Positions 17,156 to 23,655 of a stretch of DNA of 49,193 nucleotides are shown piece after piece (positions within the stretch are counted from its first letter, which is position 1; every line of letters starts with the position of its first letter). The notes under the pieces were generated by a model that saw only the letters and a program-made list of their open reading frames with translations, made no database searches and had not been told where the DNA came from. This stretch comes from a virus: IMG/VR virus record IMGVR_UViG_3300030450_003106, positions 8,495 to 57,687 of that record. One strand, given 5' to 3'. Made by a program: the position numbers and the translations under genes.

Positions 17156-18383
17156 TTAAATCTTTTTCTAAATATTGATCCAATTGTACCATACTTAAAC
17201 CCATAACCCCAGCTAATTTTTCTTTAAATGATTTTAAATAAAATGGTGGATATTCAACTTTTCCTGACTTATAAACTCCCTCTCCAGTTACTTGTCCTTT
17301 AAATAATTTATTACCCACCCCTAATTTTTGGAATCCTTGCACCTTACCTGATTCTTCAAAAAATCCTGTAAGCTCTCTAGCTATTTCATCAATTACTGGT
17401 TCAATATCATCTCCTGCTTGTCTTGCTTTATTTAATTTTATTGCAAGAGGACTAAATCTTCCTAAATTATTTGATTCATTAAGAGGTCGTATAGCATCAT
17501 CAAGATAAAATTCAGCTTTAGAGGCTCTTCTAAGAAAAGAGGTAGCCATTGTATATAAAGCATCTAAAGAGTTATTGTTATTTTTAATAGCCCAATCTGA
17601 TTCAACCCTCGATAAAATATTAGATAACAATTTACCTGAATTTATTTTCGATATTTTTGCTTGACGTGTATAATCTTTAAATGCTTTTTCTTCTTGAACA
17701 ATATCGATATTGTTCATTGGATTAGCTTGCTTAATTCTTCTTTTTGCCTCTGCTGCTCTTGACATTAATTCATTAGATTGTGGCGAAGCTAATTCTATAT
17801 CCGTTATAAGTTTATATGGTTTTCCACTGTTAGTAGTTTTGGCGGTTAAATTAAAAGAAAGGGTAGAAAGTGCTTTTGTTTTATCTGAACTAAATTCATT
17901 TATAGGTTTTACCATATAAGAATGTTTTGTTATAGAATTCCCATAGCTATCAGTTCCTTTAGGAACTACAGAATCTATTATTTTAATATCTTTCTCGTTG
18001 TATATATTTGCATGTCTTCCATGAGTAGCAATTTCAGGCATCTCATTTGCCTGTGTTTTAAGATTATCAATATCAAATATATCCCAGTCGCCTGATCTTC
18101 GAACAGGTTTTAATTTTTTGATTCTAGCTACTCTTCCAACAGGTCCAGCTGCTAAAGTAAGCCCAACGTCTAATTTAGACTGAGGAATTACAAAATCAAC
18201 AAAATTCTTTAAATTCCTCTCTCCTCTTTCTTTTTTTGCTGGATCTTTCTGTTTAGATGGAAGCCACTTTACAAGCCTTTCCCCCAATGTAGGAGGCGAA
18301 GCCTCGAAATTTTTTGGACCGACCCCTTCGGGTCTAGCCATCACATCAAAAAAGTCTTCGTCGTTATGATTCGGTTTGTGCAT
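17142..18383 (-). CDS. MHKPNH-type protein, unknown C-terminal domain (413 aa)
   Basis: The N-terminal ~100 residues are paralogous to those of the next gene upstream (shared MHKPNH, then LGE-LV-x-PS-x-KDP, then a DFVIPQSK / AAGP segment). It differs by an extra stretch of ~22 residues after MHKPNH that is encoded by DNA with two perfect hairpins. The remaining ~300 residues (KPYKLITDIELASPQSNELM; YPPFYLKSFKEKLAGVMGL) are not recognised. The 'PQSKxD..L..AAGP' phrase is reminiscent of large virion or ejected proteins. Location between the two terminase genes suggests a packaging- or virion-linked role. Confidence 0.6.
   Translation of the reverse strand: MHKPNHNDEDFFDVMARPEGVGPKNFEASPPTLGERLVKWLPSKQKDPAKKERGERNLKNFVDFVIPQSKLDVGLTLAAGPVGRVARIKKLKPVRRSGDWDIFDIDNLKTQANEMPEIATHGRHANIYNEKDIKIIDSVVPKGTDSYGNSITKHSYMVKPINEFSSDKTKALSTLSFNLTAKTTNSGKPYKLITDIELASPQSNELMSRAAEAKRRIKQANPMNNIDIVQEEKAFKDYTRQAKISKINSGKLLSNILSRVESDWAIKNNNNSLDALYTMATSFLRRASKAEFYLDDAIRPLNESNNLGRFSPLAIKLNKARQAGDDIEPVIDEIARELTGFFEESGKVQGFQKLGVGNKLFKGQVTGEGVYKSGKVEYPPFYLKSFKEKLAGVMGLSMVQLDQYLEKDLSEQK
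18365..18383. repeat. Copy 1 of a 19-base repeat at paralogous gene starts
   Basis: TATGATTCGGTTTGTGCAT (plus strand) is identical to 19010-19028. Each copy encodes the first codons of a gene on the minus strand (MHKPNH plus one base). This is the most conserved part of an apparent duplication of the N-terminal module. Confidence 0.85.
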
Positions 18384-19028
18384 CTATTTAAACCTTTCTA
18401 TTCCGCCTTTAAGATCTACCAAGACACCATCAAGGTCTAGGTAAACATTTGTTTTGGGATTCTTTTTTAATATTTTATTTATACTATTTATAGTTTCTTT
18501 TTTACTAGTATGTAATATTGCTTGACCCCCAGCTGCCCTAAAATTCTCTACATTCTTAGGTGTATCGTCGACAAGAAGAGAGCCAGGATTAGCGTATTTT
18601 TCTTTTTTACTCTCTACGATAACATCATCCGAATGCTTTCCTAAATTCTTTTTTACCCAATTACGTTTACCCATGCTTATTGAATCATCAGTAAGGTTTT
18701 TACCTCCAGTTAAAATTTTAACATTATCTAAATTTTTTGTTTTTTCCCAAATAGACTTGCCTCCCTTATTCCAATTTAAATTAGAAAAAAAAGATGTCAT
18801 ATCTACACCTGTATTTTTCATTTTTACCAATTTTCTTAAAGGACTTACTATAGGTCCAGCTGCATAGAGAGCCATATCAGCTTTAGATTGAGGAACAATA
18901 AAATCAATAAGATTACTAAGACCTCGCATTTGCTCTGAAGCTCTTTGAGGATCTTTATGCCTAGAAGGAAACTTTTCTACAAGTTTTTCCCCAAGTGTAA
19001 GACTTCCCCTATGATTCGGTTTGTGCAT
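18384..19028 (-). CDS. Rearranged HAD phosphatase fused to MHKPNH N-terminal module (214 aa)
   Basis: Residues 1-75 are the N-terminal module shared with the 413-aa neighbour. From ~80 on the sequence resembles the 5'(3')-deoxyribonucleotidase (NT5C-like) branch of the HAD family, but in rotated order: FFSNLNWNKGG-KSIW, then motif II-like VKILTGG, GKRNWVKKNLG, a Lys-rich KKEKYANPG, motif IV LLVDDTPKN and GGQAILHTS. Only at the very C-terminus comes motif I, VYLDLDGVLVDL, which normally opens the protein. The last visible residues after it are few, so the cap is reduced. Could act on nucleotides if folded; activity is uncertain. Overlaps the end of the small terminase gene. Confidence 0.7.
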   Translation of the reverse strand: MHKPNHRGSLTLGEKLVEKFPSRHKDPQRASEQMRGLSNLIDFIVPQSKADMALYAAGPIVSPLRKLVKMKNTGVDMTSFFSNLNWNKGGKSIWEKTKNLDNVKILTGGKNLTDDSISMGKRNWVKKNLGKHSDDVIVESKKEKYANPGSLLVDDTPKNVENFRAAGGQAILHTSKKETINSINKILKKNPKTNVYLDLDGVLVDLKGGIERFK

Positions 19029-19758
19029 CAGCTACTTCGCCTGTTAATTCTGGGCGTTTAGCTGAGTCCAACATCTTGTCGGAAAAACCTTGAAATACAG
19101 CACCCGTAAGCTGGGTAACCTTTTGTTTTGGAATAACGTCGGCAGCATCCCATAACATTGACAACGCTTTTAGTCTATCATTAGACCTGTCCGCATTTTC
19201 GGCTTCTAACTTAACACCCTTAATAAGGTATTTAAGATCAATACCCATACCTTTTAGCACTTCATCGAGTTCTTCTTTTACAGCACTCACAATTCGCTCC
19301 TGTTTTACTAGAACGGCAGATTTCATTTTAGCATATTGGTTGTTTTCTGTACCAAATGCTCGTTTATAGGCTTCTTCGGGTGAAAATCCATTAGCAATAT
19401 ACTTAGAAAAGGCTGCTTCATTAGCAGTTAAGTAATTACGGGTAGTAATTCTTTTCTTTGTATTCTTTGATGCTTTAGCTGAAAAGGTGTAGATGTTTTC
19501 TCGTCTTTCGGTATCCATCTTATCTGTCGGTCTACAAAGGTAAGTACCAGTGCAAGTTCCTATGTATTTAATAGGATATCTACCTTGATTCATTACTTTG
19601 TTAACTCTGAGAGCTTGTATTACATTATCATCGTCTGCTCTCATCCAGTCACCTATTTCGGCATCACGCCAATCATTAATAATATTTATTGACTCAGGGA
19701 TCTCGTTTTTATTTTCATATACGGGATGGACATTCTTACCGATCTTATATTGGCGCAA
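19009..19758 (-). CDS. Terminase small subunit candidate (249 aa)
   Basis: The central-to-C-terminal part has the small-terminase pattern: AFSKYIANGFSPEEAYKRAFG, then a Val/Ala/Lys-rich helix (AVLVKQERIVSAVKEELDEV) and YLIKGVKLEAENADRSNDRL, which resembles the 'growing-AYxxAG, n-terminal HTH, oligomerisation helix' plan. The first ~80 residues are an extra domain (DAEIGDWMRADDDN; IGTCTGTYLCR). The start is a TTG at 19758 with GGAG eight bases upstream. It recognises phage DNA for packaging in this family. Separated from the large subunit by four genes, which is unusual. Confidence 0.65.
   Translation of the reverse strand: MRQYKIGKNVHPVYENKNEIPESINIINDWRDAEIGDWMRADDDNVIQALRVNKVMNQGRYPIKYIGTCTGTYLCRPTDKMDTERRENIYTFSAKASKNTKKRITTRNYLTANEAAFSKYIANGFSPEEAYKRAFGTENNQYAKMKSAVLVKQERIVSAVKEELDEVLKGMGIDLKYLIKGVKLEAENADRSNDRLKALSMLWDAADVIPKQKVTQLTGAVFQGFSDKMLDSAKRPELTGEVADAQTES
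19010..19028. repeat. Copy 2 of the 19-base repeat at paralogous gene starts
   Basis: Identical to 18365-18383. Here the repeat also encodes the last residues of the small terminase in another frame (DAQTES), so the duplicated start is read in two frames. Confidence 0.85.
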
Positions 19759-19953
19759 CTAAGCTTCTCCAACACATTCCCCTGGCAGAGACATCAGTAA
19801 AGGCTCGATTAAACCAGCTTGATCTATTTTTTCCATCACTTCTTCACTAGCATTAATTGCGACAGGTGTTTTATCATAATCTATCTTTTCTTCTAACGAT
19901 TCTAACTGCCCTGTTGTTTCATTCACAATTATAGTTAATGTGTATATTTTCAT
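19759..19953 (-). CDS. Small leader gene of the left late block (64 aa)
   Basis: MKIYTLTIIVNETTGQLESL opens a short acidic protein with no recognised motif. It is the first gene of the leftward block, its TAG stop abuts the TTG start of the small terminase, and the GGAG ribosome site of that gene lies inside it. Probably translated from the promoter-like box at 19978-19983. Confidence 0.6.
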   Translation of the reverse strand: MKIYTLTIIVNETTGQLESLEEKIDYDKTPVAINASEEVMEKIDQAGLIEPLLMSLPGECVGEA

Positions 19954-19977
19954 GCTTGCAGTTTAAAAAACAATACT

Positions 19978-19983
19978 ATTATA
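19978..19983 (-). promoter_or_regulatory. -10-like box for the left late block
   Basis: TATAAT on the minus strand, 25 bases upstream of the ATG at 19953. The -35 position (20001-20006, ATACTT on the minus strand) does not match consensus, so an activator or a non-standard polymerase may be needed. Confidence 0.35.
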
Positions 19984-20160
19984 AAGAAACTAAAACTTCT
20001 AAGTATTTTCTACTTGACTGGTATAGGTAAAAACCCTTACCGTTGCCGTAGGAGAAAAAGCAAAAAACTTCTTTTTTCTGACTTTCGTTAGAACTATTAA
20101 AAAAACCCCCCCTCTACATATAACATAGGCTTGTCTTTTTAGATAGACTAAGCATTTCGT

Positions 20161-20166
20161 TATAAT
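20161..20166 (+). promoter_or_regulatory. -10-like box for the early block
   Basis: A perfect TATAAT 125 bases before the first early gene. The -35 region (about 20138-20143, TTTAGA) is weak. The transcript would have a long leader that contains the hairpin at 20232-20251. Confidence 0.4.
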
Positions 20167-20231
20167 TGATCAAAAGTTTAAAAATTACCACAAAATGTTA
20201 CGCACTCTATATTAGTAACAAGCGTGCTTGC

Positions 20232-20251
20232 TTCGGAACTTCGTTTCCGAA
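20232..20251 (+). promoter_or_regulatory. Leader hairpin before the first early gene
   Basis: TTCGGAA (20232-20238) pairs with TTCCGAA (20245-20251) around CTTCGT. It ends 40 bases before the ATG. It could be a stabilising 5' hairpin or a pause site; no T-tract follows directly. Confidence 0.5.
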
Positions 20252-20290
20252 AAATAGTTATTTTTCAATAATCAAATAGAAAGGAATGTT

Positions 20291-20569
20291 ATGAAAAACT
20301 TCATCACATTTTTCCTCACTGTGTCCAAAGACTCAGGTCGCTCTTACTACAGCCCAGCTCTATGGTCCAACGGTCATAGCGTCAAAGGCAACGACGGCAA
20401 ACCTATCGGTTTCTCCGGTGTCGAGAACGGAAGCAATGGCAAGCAATTGCCCGCTCACACACCTTCTGCCCTCCTGCCGGACGCTGACGTTGACCCTTCC
20501 AATCTTCCCGAGAAGATTAGCTGGGACGTAGCCAAGCGAACGACTGTCGCCTTCGTCGAGCAGTCATAG
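20291..20569 (+). CDS. First early gene, aberrant codon use (92 aa)
   Basis: Start ATG with AAAGGA upstream (20279-20285). I do not recognise the protein: residues 1-12 are hydrophobic/aromatic (MKNFITFFLTVS), then a Gly/Ser/Asn-rich middle and an acidic LLPDADVDPSN segment, ending DVAKRTTVAFVEQS. By hand count 57 of 92 codons end in G or C, far above the A/T-ending neighbours, and an intrinsic terminator follows four bases after the stop. The gene is therefore a separate, probably strongly expressed unit, perhaps optimised to host codons or recently acquired. Host-takeover or DNA-binding function is possible but not shown. Confidence 0.75.
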   Translation: MKNFITFFLTVSKDSGRSYYSPALWSNGHSVKGNDGKPIGFSGVENGSNGKQLPAHTPSALLPDADVDPSNLPEKISWDVAKRTTVAFVEQS

Positions 20570-20572
20570 CTC

Positions 20573-20592
20573 AAAGCCCTCACGGGCTTTTT
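20573..20592 (+). terminator. Intrinsic terminator after the first early gene
   Basis: AAAGCCC (20573-20579), TCAC loop, GGGCTTT (20584-20590) and a T-tract to 20592. A textbook rho-independent terminator, the clearest in the window. Confidence 0.9.
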
Positions 20593-20608
20593 GTTCAACA
20601 TAAATGTC

Positions 20609-20679
20609 TAATGGGTAGTGGAAGTAGATCAACAAGTAGTCTTACTCTCCCCTTTACTACATACCTACACTACCTATTA
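20609..20679. promoter_or_regulatory. Nested inverted repeats between first and second early genes
   Basis: TAATGGGTAGTG (20609-20620) and CACTACCTATTA (20668-20679) pair with a single G-T; inside them GTAGT (20636-20640) pairs with ACTAC (20656-20660). The DNA lies after a terminator and before the second early gene, so it probably contains that operon's promoter and an operator, or forms a leader structure. Confidence 0.5.
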
Positions 20680-20712
20680 GCATCACATACAGTTACACAA
20701 TAAGGATTTATA

Positions 20713-20931
20713 ATGACAGATTTAAACATATTTTACCTATCAATTACAACCTATATGATACTTAGTGCAGTAGTGGTTATTATGCTACGAATACAGATAG
20801 ATAAGTCGAAGAAAGAACTAAGAAGACAATCGATGGCATCACAAGATATGCTGGATAAAGTAGGATTACAATTAATTGAAGAAAAAGAAAAGAATAAGAT
20901 TTTACAACAATATCTTGGGGGTAAGGAATGA
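20713..20931 (+). CDS. Small membrane protein with coiled coil (72 aa)
   Basis: One N-terminal membrane helix (IFYLSITTYMILSAVVVIML) and a C-terminal Lys/Glu/Gln coiled coil ending LQQYLGGKE. Type I/III topology is similar to another early protein at 21909. Unknown function; small phage membrane proteins of the early region often alter the host envelope or exclude other phages. Its TGA overlaps the ATG of the next gene. Confidence 0.65.
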   Translation: MTDLNIFYLSITTYMILSAVVVIMLRIQIDKSKKELRRQSMASQDMLDKVGLQLIEEKEKNKILQQYLGGKE

Positions 20932-21107
20932 CTGATAAAGTAGATTTTAGAATAATGAGCAGACATAAATGTCACGATTGTGATAGTCCGCTAAAACTGA
21001 ATTTAATTAATAGAAAATCAAAATGGAATGACAAGAAACAAGAGGCAGAATTAAGAAAAAGAGTCTATTGTTATAATTGTTGGAAAGATAAATATGCCAA
21101 GAAGTAA
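20928..21107 (+). CDS. Zinc-ribbon mini-protein (59 aa)
   Basis: ATG overlaps the upstream stop (ATGA). The translation has two cysteine knuckles, KCHDC near residue 15-18 and VYCYNCW near 48-51, separated by a Lys/Arg-rich segment, a classic zinc-ribbon layout. It could bind nucleic acid or a host protein. Too short for most gene finders' defaults. Confidence 0.65.
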   Translation: MTDKVDFRIMSRHKCHDCDSPLKLNLINRKSKWNDKKQEAELRKRVYCYNCWKDKYAKK

Positions 21108-21306
21108 ACACCATACTAAAAAAACAAGTGATTCAAGTCGTCGTAAAGCAAATAATATTCGTAAATCAGTGCGACAATATCTAGAGGGCAAGACACATAA
21201 AATGCTTAAAGCAATAAGAGTACCAGATAAAGATATTGATAGACGATTCTCTAAAGCATTTCCTGATAAAGTATTAAAGAAAGCCAGGATGTTAGAAGAT
21301 GAGTAA
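21094..21306 (+). CDS. Small basic protein (70 aa)
   Basis: Highly basic (MPRSKHHTKKTSDSSRRKAN, then RKSVRQYLEG and DIDRRFSKAFPDKVLKKARM). It overlaps the upstream gene by 14 bases and the downstream one by eight. A nucleic-acid-binding role is suggested by charge only. Confidence 0.6.
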   Translation: MPRSKHHTKKTSDSSRRKANNIRKSVRQYLEGKTHKMLKAIRVPDKDIDRRFSKAFPDKVLKKARMLEDE

Positions 21307-21511
21307 GATGAAAACATTTATAATAGATAAAGATAAATACAGATCGCATGAATTAAAAGTATGCTGCGGTTGGGATGTTGAGGCAGATGAAGACGGTTGC
21401 CATATTGTAGCGTGTGATTGTAAATACTGTTCCAACATTCCAATATCTATAAAGGAAGAGAGAATCAAAAAAGAAATTTTAAAGAACTCATCTCATCACA
21501 GTAATCTATGA
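21299..21511 (+). CDS. Cysteine-rich small protein (70 aa)
   Basis: Seven residues of the stretch KVCCGWDVEADEDGCHIVAC to DCKYCSN are cysteine or histidine (CC, C, H, C, C, C), suggesting one zinc site. Two possible starts exist (ATG at 21299 and 21308). Unknown function. It is the last gene before the ~400-base non-coding structured region. Confidence 0.6.
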   Translation: MSKMKTFIIDKDKYRSHELKVCCGWDVEADEDGCHIVACDCKYCSNIPISIKEERIKKEILKNSSHHSNL

Positions 21512-21533
21512 AGCTAATAGATGAAAAGATGTG

Positions 21534-21867
21534 ATGATAGGTGGGATTTGTAGATTATATGTTAAGCACCGGTTATGACTATTGACGTGAGTTTACACGA
21601 TGCATTTAGACCCTGAATTTTGAATACTAGAATAGAGTAATTCAGCCTTTATGTAGCAAATCCTACCGCTCATTATTAAAAGGGCTTAGATATTTATTTG
21701 TCATTAATAAATTGATAATATGTAGGTTAATTCATTAAAAATAAATACTAAGTCCTTAATTAAGAGAGAAGTTTAGGCGGCAATAAAAACCCAACATTAC
21801 GTAAGTAGAGAACTAAAGGATATCCAGCAGACAGCACTGCAACTCGAAAAGCAAAGGTTCTTCTCTC
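21534..21867 (+). ncRNA. Candidate structured RNA of three successive helical domains
   Basis: About 400 bases (21512-21908) carry no gene. Domain 1: ATGA (21534-21537) with TCAT (21670-21673) and GGTGGGATTTG (21540-21550) with CAAATCCTACC (21657-21667), enclosing hairpins CGTG/CACG and CTGAATT/AATTCAG (21613-21619 with 21639-21645). Domain 2: AAGGGCTTAG, bulged A, TATTTATTT (21680-21699) with AAATAAATACTAAGTCCTT (21739-21757). Domain 3: GAGAGAAG (21764-21771) with CTTCTCTC (21860-21867), enclosing GCAG/CTGC. The three stems abut without overlap, which argues for a folded RNA or a replication origin. Strand is assumed from the genes around it. Confidence 0.5.
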
Positions 21868-21908
21868 AAATATTTAATTATTAATAACATCAACTAAAGG
21901 ATAATAAA

Positions 21909-22262
21909 ATGATAACACTAGACATTTACTTATTATTAAGTATAATCGGGATAACAATAATATCACTATACGTAAACATTTTTACTGCAGTCAAAATATA
22001 TAATAAATTTCGCAAAGAAGATCATTTAGATAGTATGAATAATGCCATAGAGGGATTACATCTTGAAAATATGAACTTAATAGAAGAAGTGGCAGGTTAT
22101 AAGAAAAGATTGAAAGAAGTGAATAATAATTACTATCGTAGCTTTGAAAATTTACCACTTTGTGCTAACTGTGTTAGAATAAAGAATAAAACAGAAAGAA
22201 TAAGCACTGCAGACGCTTTTGAGAAATATAATAAAACTATAAAAACAAATGATGATGAATGA
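21909..22262 (+). CDS. Membrane protein with coiled coil and Cys pair (117 aa)
   Basis: An N-terminal membrane helix (IYLLLSIIGITIISLYVNIF) is followed by a coiled coil and a CANC pair (near residue 92-95). A second membrane-anchored early protein of the same plan as the one at 20713. Its ATG is preceded by AAAGGAT. Function unknown. Confidence 0.65.
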   Translation: MITLDIYLLLSIIGITIISLYVNIFTAVKIYNKFRKEDHLDSMNNAIEGLHLENMNLIEEVAGYKKRLKEVNNNYYRSFENLPLCANCVRIKNKTERISTADAFEKYNKTIKTNDDE

Positions 22263-22414
22263 CAAAGAAAAGAGAATATTTAACAATAATATGTACTAAT
22301 TGCGGATTTACATCAAAAACACCTTATTGGAATGAACAAATTAGTCGAACGAAATTTATTAAATTGTGCTATAATTGCAATCCTAACTATAATAAAAAAA
22401 GAAAGAAAATATAA
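22259..22414 (+). CDS. Zinc-ribbon mini-protein (51 aa)
   Basis: ATG overlaps the upstream TGA (ATGA) and its TAA overlaps the next ATG (TAATG). The product contains ICTNCGF (residues 11-17) and LCYNCNP (36-42), with a basic C-terminus of Lys/Arg. It is a second zinc ribbon related in style to the one at 20928. Function unknown. Confidence 0.65.
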   Translation: MTKKREYLTIICTNCGFTSKTPYWNEQISRTKFIKLCYNCNPNYNKKRKKI

Positions 22415-22881
22415 TGATGTCAATATATACAGTAAAATTATACAAACTTAATGGCGTACAATGGGTATTTGATGACCCAGCAAAACAAATATATAGAGAA
22501 GCGTTCGTTGGTGGTGCAGATGAATTAATTGATAGTTGTTTTAAGATGAATGGATGGAAATATAATAATCAAATGAATTATACCTTACAATTCTCTACAA
22601 AAGACTTTCCAGGTTCTACTCATTTAGAATTTTATCCTTTAAGAGGTGTAAAAGAAGAAATGGAAAAAGATAATCCATATAATCTAACAGAATTAATGGA
22701 TACGGGTACATACTGGATGTGTTATGATATTGATAACCAGGATAAAATAATATGGTTATGTGACACTCTTGATGAATACAGAAATTATGATGATACTATA
22801 TTATATTTTAATATTAAAGCCAGTAAAAGAGATTTAACAATAGAAGAAGAAGTAGAAAATAATTTAAGGAAATTAATATGA
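22414..22881 (+). CDS. DUF6717-like protein (155 aa)
   Basis: The pattern GVQWVFDDPAKQIYREAFVG, LQFSTKDFPGS and the later WLCDTLDEYRNYDDT resembles my recollection of the DUF6717 family (W-FDD, FS-x-x-FPG, WLC-x-x-L-x-x-Y). That family has no established biochemical role. The protein is acidic and soluble. It overlaps the next gene by four bases (ATGA). Confidence 0.6.
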   Translation: MMSIYTVKLYKLNGVQWVFDDPAKQIYREAFVGGADELIDSCFKMNGWKYNNQMNYTLQFSTKDFPGSTHLEFYPLRGVKEEMEKDNPYNLTELMDTGTYWMCYDIDNQDKIIWLCDTLDEYRNYDDTILYFNIKASKRDLTIEEEVENNLRKLI

Positions 22882-23084
22882 TTATATCACAATTAATTGA
22901 TTACTTAATAGATCTTAAAGTTGCATTGAATAACAATGATAAAACAAAGTTCGATAAAATAAAAAAAGAACTTACATCATTAAACTTGAATTGTGACATG
23001 AATGGTAACATTGAATCAAATATAAACAATAAAACACAGAAAGAGATAGAAGAGATATGGAAAGAAGTATACAAGGAAGATTAG
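22878..23084 (+). CDS. Small early protein (68 aa)
   Basis: Short helical, charged protein (LIDYLIDLKVALNNNDKTKF). No recognised family. ATGA overlap with the upstream gene and a 28-base overlap with the next. Confidence 0.5.
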   Translation: MIISQLIDYLIDLKVALNNNDKTKFDKIKKELTSLNLNCDMNGNIESNINNKTQKEIEEIWKEVYKED

Positions 23085-23479
23085 TTGATAAATTAAACGA
23101 GCTTAAAGAATCAATGAGAACTAGGCACGTATCATCAGTCGAAATAATAATGTTAGCTCATCAAATAGTAACAATATATGATGAATTAAAAGAAAAAGTT
23201 GGTGAAGAAGAAATTAAAATAGAATCTAAGACCTTTTGGAATGATATTAAACTATACACATCTGATGGTGAATTGGAAGAATATGCTGAAGACATTGAGA
23301 GTCAAGCATTTGCTCAAGGTAGAATAACTAATAAAGACTCAGGTGCTTGCAATGTATGTCTTGGTGATGGTGTATTATTATATAATAATATAATGAGAGG
23401 AATAAAAAAAGATGATGAAGCATTTATGAACCCAGATGTATTAGAAGAACCTTGTCCTGAATGTAATGGAGCAGCATAA
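23057..23479 (+). CDS. Early protein with DnaJ-like zinc knuckle (140 aa)
   Basis: The N-terminal two thirds are helical and charged. The C-terminus has CNVCLGDGVLLY (~100-111) and CPECNG (near the end), like the CxxCxGxG repeats of DnaJ zinc fingers. It may bind an unfolded or host partner. The TAA is shared with the start of the next gene (TAATG). Confidence 0.6.
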   Translation: MERSIQGRLVDKLNELKESMRTRHVSSVEIIMLAHQIVTIYDELKEKVGEEEIKIESKTFWNDIKLYTSDGELEEYAEDIESQAFAQGRITNKDSGACNVCLGDGVLLYNNIMRGIKKDDEAFMNPDVLEEPCPECNGAA

Positions 23480-23655
23480 TGAATGATATAGATAAAATAT
23501 TTAAAGAAATATCAATAATACTTAATAACATGATGAGTACTGCTAAAAATTTAGAGGCTAGAATTGATAGACTTGAAACTTATGTCGATATGAATGCTGA
23601 AATTAGAAATGTAGGATCAGAAACAGGCATTGAAGATACTGAAGAGTACAAATAA
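23479..23655 (+). CDS. Small coiled-coil protein (58 aa)
   Basis: The ATG overlaps the previous stop (TAATG) and its TAA overlaps the next ATG. It contains IDKIFKEISIILNNMMSTAK followed by LEARIDRLETYVDM, a heptad-like helix. No recognised family. Its fit between two genes supports it as real. Confidence 0.55.
   Translation: MNDIDKIFKEISIILNNMMSTAKNLEARIDRLETYVDMNAEIRNVGSETGIEDTEEYK

Larger units (their letters stand above)
19954..20290. other. Divergent control region between late and early blocks
   Basis: About 337 bases without a gene. Contents: a minus-strand -10-like box (19978-19983), a small hairpin GGTAA/TTACC (20026-20041), an A/T-rich imperfect hairpin around 20053-20079, a C-tract at 20106-20112, a plus-strand -10 box (20161-20166) and a 7-bp hairpin (20232-20251). 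Transcription must diverge from here, so regulators that switch early to late genes would be expected to bind this segment. Confidence 0.7.

Noticed and set aside
20026-20079. Terminators in the divergent region
   Set aside because: The small and A/T-rich hairpins lie between divergent promoters where no transcript should end, so function is doubtful.
21764-21867. Group I intron or self-splicing remnant
   Set aside because: GAGAACTAAAGGATATCC looks superficially like R/S core elements, but the P7 pairing partner is missing and no split gene flanks it.
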